The notes: generated by a model from the letters alone, not told the origin. A stretch of 64,000 nucleotides of DNA from Desulfitobacterium chlororespirans DSM 11544 (GCF_900143285.1 NZ_FRDN01000010.1:124001-188000), one strand, 5' to 3'. Positions 53,135-61,353 are shown, counted from the first letter of the stretch. Numbers and translations: made by a program.

Positions 53135-54355
53135 TTACCATTTTTTCCTGATGATTTCTTTGGCATAGAGTTCACTGACTTGATCTTCGCTATAGCCCAA
53201 TTCTGTTAAAACATCTTCGTTATCCATGCCGTAGGTTGGACCCCCCCGGAAAATCTGACTAGGATTGTTTTTAAATTTAGGGATGGTATTGATCCCTTTC
53301 ACTACTTTCCCGGTGTTAGGGTCATACCACTCGGCAAAGGTGTTTCTGGCTTGATAATGTGAGTTCTTGCTCATCATCTCGTAGGTCATGATCACACTGC
53401 AGGGAACCTGGATTTTATTGAGGATATCCGCTGCTTCTTCTGCCCTATGGCTTTGAAAAAACTCCTGGGCCGCTTTGACGAATTTTTCCGCTCTCACACC
53501 ATCGCTTTTCTGCATGGTTCCGTGGGGTTCGGCAAAATCCGGGTCATCCGCTAATCCCCATAGCTCCTCAACACGCTTGAATACTCCTTGACCGCCAAAA
53601 CCGGTCACCACCCAATTGCCGTCCCCACACTGCTGGACATTGGCTAAAGCAACCAGGGGAGTTCCGTAAGATCCCAGCCTAGGGGCCTGCTTGCCATGAT
53701 TAAGCCCATCCATGAGAGCGTTGGCTTGGATACGGGCCATCACTTCAAACTGAGCGATATCAATGCTTTCCCCAATCCCTGTATTCCAGGCGCGAAACAG
53801 GGCAGCCGTTATGGACCAGGCGGTAAACAGGGCTGTGACATAATCGCAGGTATAGGGTTTGGCGGCATAGGGGGGGGCCGGATCCGGCATGCCATTAATG
53901 GCCATATAACCGCTGAACGCCTGACCGATGGTATCAAAGGAGGCCCGGGATACATACTCTTGCTCACCGGTCTGACCGAATCCGGAGACATGGGCAATGA
54001 CCAGCTGGGGATTGACCTGCCAGAGCGCTTCGTCGGTAAGCCCCCATTTTTCCCAGGTGCCCCCTTTAGAGGATTCAATCAGAATATGGCTCTCCTTAAT
54101 CAGCTTAAACAGTACTTCCCGGCCTTCTTCAGAAACAATATTCAAGGCCATCGTCCGGTTGTTTCTGTGTTCCACCGTCCAAGTGTCGCCCTGCCTGCGT
54201 AACATATCCGGCATCAATGTGCTTTCTATCTGAATCACATCGGCTCCCTGCTCTGCTAATAAGGTGCTGGCAAAGGGACCGGCAATATTGGTTCCCGTGC
54301 TTAAGACTTTGACTCCATGCAAATTTCCGAATTGAGGAATTTCCTTTCTTTTCAC
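53135..54355 (-). CDS. CaiB/BaiF family (class III) CoA transferase, first operon gene
   Basis: 406 residues from a GTG with GGAGAGG upstream. Motifs are VLSTGTNIAGPFASTLLAEQGADVIQIE, VSGFGQTGEQEYVSRASFD, and a C-terminal GGPTYGMDNEDVL. It is the promoter-proximal gene, 83 bases downstream of the sigma-54 -12 box. It should load CoA onto the pathway acid or exchange it with the product, as in carnitine CoA transferase. The organisation beside fixABCX and an acyl-CoA dehydrogenase resembles cai operons, but the permeases and the dienoyl reductase do not. Confidence 0.89.
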   Translation of the reverse strand: MKRKEIPQFGNLHGVKVLSTGTNIAGPFASTLLAEQGADVIQIESTLMPDMLRRQGDTWTVEHRNNRTMALNIVSEEGREVLFKLIKESHILIESSKGGTWEKWGLTDEALWQVNPQLVIAHVSGFGQTGEQEYVSRASFDTIGQAFSGYMAINGMPDPAPPYAAKPYTCDYVTALFTAWSITAALFRAWNTGIGESIDIAQFEVMARIQANALMDGLNHGKQAPRLGSYGTPLVALANVQQCGDGNWVVTGFGGQGVFKRVEELWGLADDPDFAEPHGTMQKSDGVRAEKFVKAAQEFFQSHRAEEAADILNKIQVPCSVIMTYEMMSKNSHYQARNTFAEWYDPNTGKVVKGINTIPKFKNNPSQIFRGGPTYGMDNEDVLTELGYSEDQVSELYAKEIIRKKW

Positions 54356-54437
54356 CTTTGCCTCTCCTTTCTGGTAAAGTAGTTAAGACTCATCTGGTTT
54401 GCTCCTTTACAAAATACTTTGTGCATCTTTAGATTAA

Positions 54438-54453
54438 GCAAAAACCATGCCAA
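54438..54453 (-). promoter_or_regulatory. Sigma-54 (-24/-12) promoter of the acyl-CoA operon
   Basis: On the minus strand TTGGCATGGTTTTTGC matches the TGGCAC-N5-TTGC consensus with one mismatch and has the invariant GG and GC in place. It lies 83 bp before the CoA transferase start. Confidence 0.85.
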
Positions 54454-54463
54454 CCCTCAAAAG

Positions 54464-54500
54464 ACAAAAAAACCGGTTTTTCAACCGGTTTTTTTGTCTT
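54464..54500. terminator. Bidirectional terminator after the sigma-54 activator gene
   Basis: AAAAAAACCGGTT and AACCGGTTTTTTT form a tight stem with A/T tracts on both sides. It lies just upstream of the -24 box and should isolate the operon from activator transcription. Confidence 0.88.
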
Positions 54501-54536
54501 TTATTTGCTCCATTTATCCCAAGAGGAGCACTTTAG

Positions 54537-54566
54537 GTGTTACATGTGCGCAGACACATGTAACAC
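54537..54566. promoter_or_regulatory. Palindromic upstream activator site for the sigma-54 activator
   Basis: GTGTTACATGTG and CACATGTAACAC are perfect 12-bp arms with a 6-base spacer. The site is 84 bp upstream of the -24 element and 10 bp past the activator stop, the usual place and form for an enhancer of this activator class. Confidence 0.75.
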
Positions 54567-54575
54567 TTTTCTCTT

Positions 54576-56567
54576 TCACTTTCTTTGCACAGGCTGCACC
54601 TTAAGTTGGATATTATGCTTCAGCAATCTTCTATATAAGGTATTGCGGGCAATATGCAATGATTTTGCTGTTTGAGCAACATTGCCGCCATGCTGTTCCA
54701 ACATGTGCAGGATATAGTCCCTTTCGCTCATCTCCTCTGACTCAGCCCCGGGCTTGTCGGCAGGCTGGGGCGAAAGGGGGTTAACGGTCTGGAAAATTTG
54801 CTTAGGAAGAACATCCGGTGTGATCGTATCACCCGCTGTCATCACTACAGCTTTTTCCATCACATTTTTGAGCTCCCTGACATTGCCGGGCCAAAGATGC
54901 CGGCAAAGGGTCTCCATGGTAGCTTCGTCGATCTTTTTGGGGTGGATATTAAACTGCTTGCATAATTCGGCAACAAAAAACTGGGCCAGCATGGAGATAT
55001 CTTCACTTCTCTCCCGGAGGGGAGGAATATTAATCTCAATCACATTCAGCCGGTAATATAGATCTTCGCGAAAAAGTCCCTGACCCACCAAGTCGTACAT
55101 ATTCTTATTGGTGGCGGCGATAATCCTGACATCCACAGGCTTGGGATGATTGGAGTTAATTTTGGTCACTGTGCGTTCCTGCAAAAATCTCAAAAGGCTG
55201 ACCTGCATATCCATAGGCATTTCGCCGATCTCATCTAAAAAAAGCGTTCCTTTATGGGCATGTTCGAATTTTCCTACGGACCCGCCGGACCTGGCTCCGG
55301 TAAACGCCCCCCCTACATAGCCAAACAACTCGCTTTGCAGCAGTTCTCTGGGAATGGCGCCGCAATTAACAGCGACAAAATTGCCCTGCCTTTGGCTTAA
55401 TCTGTGAATCGTCCGGGCGAGAACTTCCTTGCCTGTTCCCGTCTCGCCAAGCAGTAACACACTGGAGGGAAAAGGACTGGTCCTGCTCACCAATTCCTTA
55501 ATCTTTTTCCATTCCTCACCCTTGCCAAGAAACTCAACCTCTTGAGAGTGATTATTAACCAAATAGTTGGAGACGGATTGACCCGGATTAACCGACCCGC
55601 CCTGAGCCGGTAATCCCGGATCCAGCAGCAGCACCCGCCGGTACTGCCCCTGCACAAGCTCAATACCATTTTTACGGATCAGCTCCATGGGACGGATTGC
55701 CCCGCCGCGGCTGTCATGAACCTTAAATCTGATCTGGGGCGGTTTTGGTTGTCCATCATCGTCCCTTGTCAAATAAGCTGAATCGCTTTTATCAATGAGC
55801 ACCTCTTCTATGGACTGGTTCAGCCATTGCACTTCATGCCCATATCCTAATTCCTGGCGGGCAACCGTGTTGGCCGCCGCTATCCTATTCTCCTCATCAA
55901 GAAAGATAACGGCCCAGGAAGAGCAGTCTATTAACTCCTGCCAGGGCTGGAAGTTTTCGGAGAGGCTTGGGCTGTTTATTTCAAACAATAAACTCTCAAT
56001 CAGTTTCCCCGCAGCGGTGATCAGCCCAAAGGCTTCTTGGGGAAGCGCCCCAAAAGGGCTTGTGGCGTTGATGGCGCCAAGGACTTCCCCATTCATCACA
56101 ATGGGGGAGCATACGCTTGAGTAAGGATGGGAAATCACCCTGTATTTTTCATACCCGTCGATCCGTACCGGAACCTTCTCATGCAGGGCAATGGTCATAG
56201 CGCCGTTACCACAGGTGGATTCTTTAATATAGGTACCCAGAGTTCGGGGGTAAGATTTCAAAGGCGTAATTAAATCGAAAACAAAACCTTCCCCATCGCA
56301 AATGGATATATTGCAATGAAGCAGCGCAAATAAAAGTTCCATGACAGGCTTGACCCGAAAACGCAAGGGTTCGTATTCCCGCCGTTTTTCTGTTAAAAGT
56401 GTATCTGAGCATTTAGGAAAGTCCGAAGACCATGGATCCAACCCGTAGCTTAAACAACGCTGCCAAGACCTCGCAATAATCGGCCGGACTTTATCTTCCA
56501 GAATGATTCCGCGAGATATAAAGGTTTGCCACGCTAAAAGCACATCTTCCTGGGTTTTCTCCGACAT
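54576..56567 (-). CDS. Sigma-54-dependent transcriptional activator (GAF-PAS-AAA-Fis)
   Basis: 663 residues. An N-terminal AcoR-like GAF region (about 70-190: ICDGEGFVFDL, KESTCGNGAMTIAL, YSSVCSPIVMNGEVLGAIN) is followed by a PAS-like domain (about 205-310). The AAA+ domain has Walker A LLGETGTGKEVLA, the sigma-54 contact GAFTGA and Walker B TLFLDEIGEM. A Fis-type HTH is at the end (GGNVAQTAKSLHIARNTLYRRL). It should bind the palindrome at 54537-54566 and drive the operon that follows when its ligand is present. No phosphorylation receiver is seen. Confidence 0.92.
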   Translation of the reverse strand: MSEKTQEDVLLAWQTFISRGIILEDKVRPIIARSWQRCLSYGLDPWSSDFPKCSDTLLTEKRREYEPLRFRVKPVMELLFALLHCNISICDGEGFVFDLITPLKSYPRTLGTYIKESTCGNGAMTIALHEKVPVRIDGYEKYRVISHPYSSVCSPIVMNGEVLGAINATSPFGALPQEAFGLITAAGKLIESLLFEINSPSLSENFQPWQELIDCSSWAVIFLDEENRIAAANTVARQELGYGHEVQWLNQSIEEVLIDKSDSAYLTRDDDGQPKPPQIRFKVHDSRGGAIRPMELIRKNGIELVQGQYRRVLLLDPGLPAQGGSVNPGQSVSNYLVNNHSQEVEFLGKGEEWKKIKELVSRTSPFPSSVLLLGETGTGKEVLARTIHRLSQRQGNFVAVNCGAIPRELLQSELFGYVGGAFTGARSGGSVGKFEHAHKGTLFLDEIGEMPMDMQVSLLRFLQERTVTKINSNHPKPVDVRIIAATNKNMYDLVGQGLFREDLYYRLNVIEINIPPLRERSEDISMLAQFFVAELCKQFNIHPKKIDEATMETLCRHLWPGNVRELKNVMEKAVVMTAGDTITPDVLPKQIFQTVNPLSPQPADKPGAESEEMSERDYILHMLEQHGGNVAQTAKSLHIARNTLYRRLLKHNIQLKVQPVQRK

Positions 56568-56672
56568 TGCCTACACCTTCTTTGCCAAGCTAAATATTTG
56601 TTCACCATTTAACAAGTCTCTTACTGTAGATTCTACACTAAACCCTTCTTCTTTAAAATAGCGTTAGGAATC

Positions 56673-56816
56673 TTACCCTCCGGAAAACTTCGGGCTATTG
56701 ACAATCTGATGCCTTTGACCTATATCTCCGGGGGAGACGAAGTCGCCGACTGTCCTTATGCTTAGAAAGTATAACGCAAGTTTATATTTTCCGATAGTGT
56801 TAAAAAGAGCCGTCAT
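56673..56816 (-). CDS. Possible 47-residue small protein in the activator leader
   Basis: An open frame starts MTALFNTIGKYKLALYF and ends with SPKFSGG. GGAG sits 5 bases before the ATG. The start lies inside the terminator hairpin at 56802-56825, which argues against it. No homology is recognised. It is the only gene-like feature in 56568-56895; the rest is leader DNA for the activator. Confidence 0.25.
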   Translation of the reverse strand: MTALFNTIGKYKLALYFLSIRTVGDFVSPGDIGQRHQIVNSPKFSGG

Positions 56817-56825
56817 AACGGCTCC
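56802..56825 (-). terminator. Terminator after the DUF2284 gene
   Basis: The minus-strand arms GGAGCCGT and ACGGCTC are followed by TTTTT. It lies about 70 bases past the DUF2284 stop. Confidence 0.82.
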
Positions 56826-56895
56826 AAGTTCTTATTCAGTCTATTTACAGTTTATATACTCCTTGAGATTTCAAAATAGTGCTGTTGCAAAGAAG

Positions 56896-57444
56896 TTAAA
56901 ACAAGACAAGGCTTACATAGGATACTGTATTGACACCATTGTTATAAGGTATGCCGTAATGCTTCACCAAGGATGTGACATCGATTCCATAAGCCTCTAC
57001 CGAAGCCACCGCCTGCTCAGGGAGCCGACATTCCTGACCGTCAAGAATAGAGCAGCGGCTGCAGACCGGACATGGGCCAATACCTAAGGATAGAAAGTCC
57101 GTGATCAGACTATTTTCCTCGATCCATCCTAAAAATGTTCTCAGTATTCTGCTTTGCTCTGCCATTCCTTCCTGCATCCCTTCAAAATCAAAGGAGTCCT
57201 CCAACTGATGCACGGTCTGGAACAGTATGCCCTGTTTATACTGGAGGGCTTTTTCTTTTAGCTCTGCAAAGTCCCCCACATTAGGGGGACACATCCAGTT
57301 CTTTTGGTAGTTGCCGCACACATTTTGCTCGCATTGCTTGCGAAAATCAGGATTAAAGGAAATATCCCGGGTATCAATATGAGCGCTATGGTTAACACCA
57401 AGGGTTTCTAAATAACCTAACATTTTCGTGATTGCCTGACTCAT
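56896..57444 (-). CDS. DUF2284 cysteine-rich metal-binding protein
   Basis: 182 residues with a CPPNVGDF segment (WMCPPN) and a ferredoxin-like cluster of cysteines in GIGPCPVCSRCSILDGQECRLP. This matches DUF2284, often found beside corrinoid methyltransferases in acetogens and Desulfitobacterium. A role as redox or corrinoid-activation partner is suggested by context only. It is last gene of the methyltransferase operon, with a partial terminator before it. Confidence 0.78.
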   Translation of the reverse strand: MSQAITKMLGYLETLGVNHSAHIDTRDISFNPDFRKQCEQNVCGNYQKNWMCPPNVGDFAELKEKALQYKQGILFQTVHQLEDSFDFEGMQEGMAEQSRILRTFLGWIEENSLITDFLSLGIGPCPVCSRCSILDGQECRLPEQAVASVEAYGIDVTSLVKHYGIPYNNGVNTVSYVSLVLF

Positions 57445-57470
57445 AATTCGCCCCTTCCCAGTACAGGGTT

Positions 57471-57501
57471 AAAGAAAACCCCCGAAGACAAGCTTCGAAG
57501 G
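57471..57501 (-). terminator. Internal terminator between the methyltransferase and DUF2284 genes
   Basis: The minus-strand stem CCTTCGAAG/CTTCGGGGG (with G-T pairs) has a 5-base loop and then GTTTTCTTT. It probably lowers DUF2284 expression relative to the upstream genes. Confidence 0.65.
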
Positions 57502-57522
57502 CTTTCAATCCGTGTCTGTTTT

Positions 57523-58500
57523 TTAGAACATTTTCTTGCTCAGTTTATCGATTTCTTCACTGACGCAATCATAAACACCGGGGAAAGAGCTGAAGCCCAG
57601 ACCTTGAGTTAAGCAAGGAATGAAGTAATGCTTCCCGCAGTTGGTACAAGCCCGCTCAGCTTCTCTGGCGGCAATTTCCCGGGTCCAGGTTGGGAAGTCC
57701 ACCACTCCGCTGTCAATATCACCCATGAAGCTGATCTTACCGCCATACTGCTTAATCAGCTCAGGTGTGTTATTGGTGGTCATGACCCCTTGCCAAATAT
57801 CAATTCCCATTTCGATCATGAAGGGTACCAGATTGGCCGCATAACAATCGCTATGATGAACAATCAGTTCAACCCCGTTTTGCTTATAGAAGCTGTAGAT
57901 CTTTTTGTAAGCAGGGAGATAGAATTCCTCGAACATAGCCGGTGAAATGAAGGAGCTCTTTTGGCTGCCCCAGTCGTCATGGTGGAAAAGCGCGTCCGGT
58001 TTGAGGCGGCGGCAAATGATTTCAGCCAGTTTCAATTCATATTCAGTGAGGTAGTCGATAAGCTCATGCATCAGCTCGGGTTCCTCATACAGTGCCATTA
58101 AAGCATCTTCCATGCTCATGAGATGGTGGCACATTTCAAACACACCTGGAGCGACAAAAGCTGTGACATATTTTTCATTGCGATCGATGCTGTTGGCATG
58201 CTCTACAGCAGCTGCCCAGGCTTCATCTGTATCAGGAATTTCAGGAGCTTTTACTTGTTTTCTCCACTTGGTGATATCTTTAAGGACTTTATGCTCTTCA
58301 TCATGGACAGGAAATTGACCGATTTGACCTTCCGGCCATCTAAAGGTGATACCCCAGCCTGTTTTGATGGATCCTCCGGGAGGAGCCATAAAATCCACAG
58401 GATTTTCCAGAATGATGTCCATAAACTCATATTGATTAACGAACCGATCAGGATTGCCACCGCGAATGGTTTCCAACAAGTTTTGTTTAATTGTCAACAT
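57523..58500 (-). CDS. Uroporphyrinogen decarboxylase-family corrinoid methyltransferase (MT I)
   Basis: 325 residues from the ATG at 58500 (GGAGG 9 bases upstream; the frame opens at 58530). It is a UroD/MtaA-like barrel with Zn-ligand type motifs: HxC in LIVHHSDCYAANL and a C-terminal Cys in FIPCLTQGLGF. FHHDDWGSQ is also typical. It should transfer a methyl group from a donor, such as a phenyl methyl ether, to the corrinoid protein encoded just upstream. The donor is unknown. Confidence 0.84.
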   Translation of the reverse strand: MLTIKQNLLETIRGGNPDRFVNQYEFMDIILENPVDFMAPPGGSIKTGWGITFRWPEGQIGQFPVHDEEHKVLKDITKWRKQVKAPEIPDTDEAWAAAVEHANSIDRNEKYVTAFVAPGVFEMCHHLMSMEDALMALYEEPELMHELIDYLTEYELKLAEIICRRLKPDALFHHDDWGSQKSSFISPAMFEEFYLPAYKKIYSFYKQNGVELIVHHSDCYAANLVPFMIEMGIDIWQGVMTTNNTPELIKQYGGKISFMGDIDSGVVDFPTWTREIAAREAERACTNCGKHYFIPCLTQGLGFSSFPGVYDCVSEEIDKLSKKMF

Positions 58501-58537
58501 AGTATCCCGCCTCCCTATTCTATTCAACATTTAATCC

Positions 58538-59170
58538 TTAGGCATGAGCCAATTCTTTGGCTTTAACTGCAGCTCCGCCTGCATCGGGAGCAAAGCCATC
58601 GGCACCGATCTCATCAGCCATGGCCTGGGATACCGGAGCTCCGCCGACGATGACCTTAAATCCGGTCAAACCGCTGTTTTTAAGGGACTGAACTGTTTCT
58701 TTCATAGCAGGCATGGTGGTGGTCAGCAGGCCTGAGCAAGCCACGATTTTGACATTCTCGTTTTCTCTGACAGCATCAACAAATTTTTCTGCGGATACAT
58801 CGACTCCCAGATCCACGACATTAAAGCCAACGCTCTCCAGCATCATGGCTACGAGGTTTTTGCCAATGTCGTGCAAGTCTCCTGCCACGGTGCCGATCAC
58901 ACAGGTACCTAAAGAGATGGCGGCATCCCCGGTAAGGTGGGGCTTCAGAACATCCACACCCTTGGACATGGCTTTGGCGGCCATGAGCATTTCCGGTACG
59001 AAAAGCTCTCCGGCGGAAAACTTATCCCCTACTACACTCATGGAATCAATCATCCCGGCCAGAATATCACCTGCTGCATTGCCTGCATCCAGGGCTTCCT
59101 GAACGAGACCTGGAACGAGTTTCGCTTTCCCTGCTTCTACCATAGCTTTAACTTCTGCGATTTTAGACAT
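58538..59170 (-). CDS. Corrinoid (B12-binding) methyl carrier protein
   Basis: 210 residues of the MtaC/MtbC type. The B12-binding motif DLHDIGKNLVAMML provides the axial His, followed by GLLTTTMPAM and VIVGGAPVS. The N-terminal 80 residues are the helical cap. It carries the methyl group between the two methyltransferases of the operon. AGGGGG lies 7 bases before the ATG. Confidence 0.92.
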   Translation of the reverse strand: MSKIAEVKAMVEAGKAKLVPGLVQEALDAGNAAGDILAGMIDSMSVVGDKFSAGELFVPEMLMAAKAMSKGVDVLKPHLTGDAAISLGTCVIGTVAGDLHDIGKNLVAMMLESVGFNVVDLGVDVSAEKFVDAVRENENVKIVACSGLLTTTMPAMKETVQSLKNSGLTGFKVIVGGAPVSQAMADEIGADGFAPDAGGAAVKAKELAHA

Positions 59171-59216
59171 TATAATTCCCCCTTATTTTAATTAAATATG
59201 ATCATTCGGACATGAT

Positions 59217-60017
59217 TTATTTCTGTCCGAATTTACCTTCCCGGTAGGCTCCGATGTATTCCATGCAGTATTCGTCCTGACCAAGCAGTGCTTCTGTAGC
59301 AAAAATCATGCCCATCAGGTCCTGCTTGGTGGGATCGACGATAGCACTGTCCATCCCTGCACCCATCGCCAAGACGATAAAGGCCTGATTGACCAGTCTG
59401 CGAATCGGCAGGTTAAAGGAGATATTGCTGGCTCCGCCGGTGATATGAATCTTAGGATATTGAGCTTTGATCTCCTTAATGACTTCCATAATGGCCAGGA
59501 TACCATCCTCGGAGGTGCAAAGCATTTGCACCAAGGGGTCAATGTGTAAACGTGACGGGGCAATATTGTATTGCTTGGCTTTAGCCATAAGAGCGCCGAA
59601 AACTTCCAGACGCTTTTCCGTATCTTGAGGGATTCCTGTGTCATCACACAAAAGAGCGACACATTCCCATTTCGTATCGGCGATGATGGGGAAGATCACT
59701 TCAACCTTATTCCCCTCCATGGATACGGAATTAATCAGACCCGGTTTGTTGCAGAATTTAATGGCTTCAGCGATCACGTTGGCGTTGGGGCTGTCTATAG
59801 AAATAGGAATATCGGAAACCTCCTGTACCAAATCAATAAGCCATTTCAGGGTTTCCAGTTCGATGTCATTATCTACGGAAGCGCAGACGTCAAGGAAATC
59901 GACACCTGCTTCAGATTGTACTTTCGCCAGATTGCGAATAAAGTCTGCATCTTTAGCGGCAATGGCTTTAGCTACAGATGGAATCGCCCCATTAATTTTT
60001 TCACCAATGAGTATCAT
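59217..60017 (-). CDS. Methyltetrahydrofolate:corrinoid methyltransferase (MT II)
   Basis: 266 residues from the ATG at 60017 (GGAGG 9 bases upstream; the longer frame lacks a site). It has a pterin-binding TIM barrel like MtvA/MtgA/AcsE: MILIGEKINGAIPSV, AGVDFLDVCAS, PISIDSPN and HITGGASNISFNLP. It moves the methyl group to tetrahydrofolate, feeding the Wood-Ljungdahl methyl branch. It is first gene of the operon. Confidence 0.88.
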   Translation of the reverse strand: MILIGEKINGAIPSVAKAIAAKDADFIRNLAKVQSEAGVDFLDVCASVDNDIELETLKWLIDLVQEVSDIPISIDSPNANVIAEAIKFCNKPGLINSVSMEGNKVEVIFPIIADTKWECVALLCDDTGIPQDTEKRLEVFGALMAKAKQYNIAPSRLHIDPLVQMLCTSEDGILAIMEVIKEIKAQYPKIHITGGASNISFNLPIRRLVNQAFIVLAMGAGMDSAIVDPTKQDLMGMIFATEALLGQDEYCMEYIGAYREGKFGQK

Positions 60018-60334
60018 TAGAATCAACCTCCGTTTTACTTTTTGTATTGACAAATTCCCTGGTATTGGATAAGTTCTTGTCTCGTTACTCAGGCCATTTG
60101 TTCAGCTGTATGCAGGACCAAAAGGGTGAGGTCTCCTTTTATAGTTCAGTTGTCTATACAACCTAACATTTATTTATATTCGCTGTTCAACCCAATAATC
60201 CTTTTATACTTTTTTGAATTTTATAATATTTATTTTCTTTTCTTGCTAATCATTCGACATTATATCCTATTATTCCCCTTTTTATTTAATATGACTCGCA
60301 GAATACTGTCTGCAGGTTTACGGGCCAAACATAC
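60018..60334. other. AT-rich promoter region of the methyltransferase operon
   Basis: 317 bases with no gene. It is strongly AT-rich at 60150-60300. I find no cobalamin riboswitch words and no clean sigma-54 site. Confidence 0.5.
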
Positions 60335-60370
60335 AAAAAGCTCCATAAAAATCATTGATTCTTACGGAGC
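60335..60370 (-). terminator. Terminator of the rhodanese/ferredoxin/small-ORF group
   Basis: The minus-strand arms GGCTCCGTAAG and TTATGGAGC are followed by TTTTTG. It lies 6 bases after the small-ORF stop. Confidence 0.82.
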
Positions 60371-60375
60371 CGCCC

Positions 60376-60555
60376 CTAAATTATTCTGGCTATCTGCGCT
60401 TTGATCTCTGCTATCTCTTCTTCCAGCTCCTCCCGAAGTATGATTAATTCCGGCTTCACGGAATGAGCAGGCCAGCGCCTGAGGAGATCGTCAAGCTCAC
60501 CCTGAAGATAAGCTAATCTATGGGCGAGTTCCTGGATCATGGCGCTATCGGGCAT
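60376..60555 (-). CDS. 59-residue acidic coiled-coil protein, unknown
   Basis: The product starts MPDSAMIQELAHRLAYLQGE and ends in a helical EELEEEIAEIKAQI stretch. GGAGG lies 9 bases before the ATG, and the frame overlaps the end of the ferredoxin gene by 11 bases, so it is co-translated. The helix heptads suggest a short coiled coil. I recognise no family. It ends at the terminator of this gene group. Confidence 0.7.
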   Translation of the reverse strand: MPDSAMIQELAHRLAYLQGELDDLLRRWPAHSVKPELIILREELEEEIAEIKAQIARII

Positions 60556-60745
60556 GATTGCTTTCCTCCTCTATGCGAAAGGTAATGGCTCCATGCATGC
60601 AAACCTCCATACATTCTTCACATTCATCACATTGCTCTGGATGGACAACAGGGAGGTGGGCAACCATTTTAATCGCTTCATTAGGGCAAGCTCTTAGACA
60701 GCGCTGGCAACCATGACAAAGCTTCTCCAATATAAATGCTGCCAT
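60545..60745 (-). CDS. 2[4Fe-4S] ferredoxin
   Basis: 66 residues from the second of two adjacent ATGs (60745; GGAGG 6 bases upstream). The two cluster motifs are CHGCQRCLRACP and CDECEECMEVCMHG. The first motif is a standard ferredoxin site, but the second ends CMHG instead of CP. It is a soluble electron carrier between the rhodanese and the coiled-coil gene. Confidence 0.88.
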   Translation of the reverse strand: MAAFILEKLCHGCQRCLRACPNEAIKMVAHLPVVHPEQCDECEECMEVCMHGAITFRIEEESNHAR

Positions 60746-60781
60746 CATACCCCTCCTTTTCCTTTTGGCCGGGCAGCCCTG

Positions 60782-61171
60782 CTATTTCCCGGATACCGTT
60801 TCAAAGGGCCAATGGATAATACCACCGATATTTTTCACCTTGACATAACCTAGTTTAGATAAGATTCTGACGGCGGCGGCGCTCCGATTGCCGCTCCGGC
60901 AATACACCAGAATCTCTTTATTTTTATCGGGCAGCCTTTTCGGCGCCTGGGCCTTCAAGCTATTCAACGGCATCAACAGGCTTTTGGGGATGTGCCGTTC
61001 CCTGTATTCTTCCTCGGTTCTCACATCCAGAAGAACGATTCCTTTGCTGGTGTCCAAGCGCCTTTTTGCTTCATCAGGACTTATTTTAAATTTTTTATTG
61101 CGGTGGCTCCGTACGAGCATCCAGGCACCCATCAAGACACCCAGGGCAATTAAGCCAAAATATTGTTCCAT
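60782..61171 (-). CDS. Membrane-anchored rhodanese-like protein
   Basis: 129 residues. One N-terminal membrane segment (YFGLIALGVLMGAWMLV) precedes a single rhodanese domain with VLLDVRTEEEYRERHIP and the active Cys in VYCRSGNRSAAAV. It handles sulfane sulfur at the membrane. It is first gene of a short group with the ferredoxin, 33 bases or so upstream of it. Confidence 0.88.
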   Translation of the reverse strand: MEQYFGLIALGVLMGAWMLVRSHRNKKFKISPDEAKRRLDTSKGIVLLDVRTEEEYRERHIPKSLLMPLNSLKAQAPKRLPDKNKEILVYCRSGNRSAAAVRILSKLGYVKVKNIGGIIHWPFETVSGK

Positions 61172-61283
61172 TCATCTCCCTCCAATACCCCCGTAGGGTA
61201 TATTAAGTATAAAGCTTTGCTTTTTAAATGTCAATAATTCCGTCTAAGCGACAAGGACTCTTTATAAAGAAGAGATCCTCGTG

Positions 61284-61326
61284 ATAAAAATAAAAGCTCG
61301 TGCAAACCCAACGCTCCGCACAAGCC
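61284..61326 (-). terminator. Terminator after the LysR gene
   Basis: The minus-strand arms GGCTTGTGCGGAGC and TTGCACGAGC (imperfect) are followed by TTTTATTTTT. It lies 28 bases past the stop. Confidence 0.75.
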
Positions 61327-61353
61327 ATTTTCTAAGGGCACTATTCATTTTTG

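Noticed and set aside
53135-54355. Calling the whole region a carnitine (cai) operon
   Set aside because: CaiB, FixABCX and CaiA/CaiD-like genes fit, but there is no CaiT-type betaine carrier, and the dienoyl reductase and DASS permeases do not belong to known cai loci.
56896-60017. Pyrrolysine-containing methyltransferase
   Set aside because: MT I is a UroD-type enzyme with no in-frame TAG, and no MttB-like gene is present.
60018-60334. Cobalamin riboswitch before the corrinoid operon
   Set aside because: None of the conserved B12-box words could be found on the minus strand.
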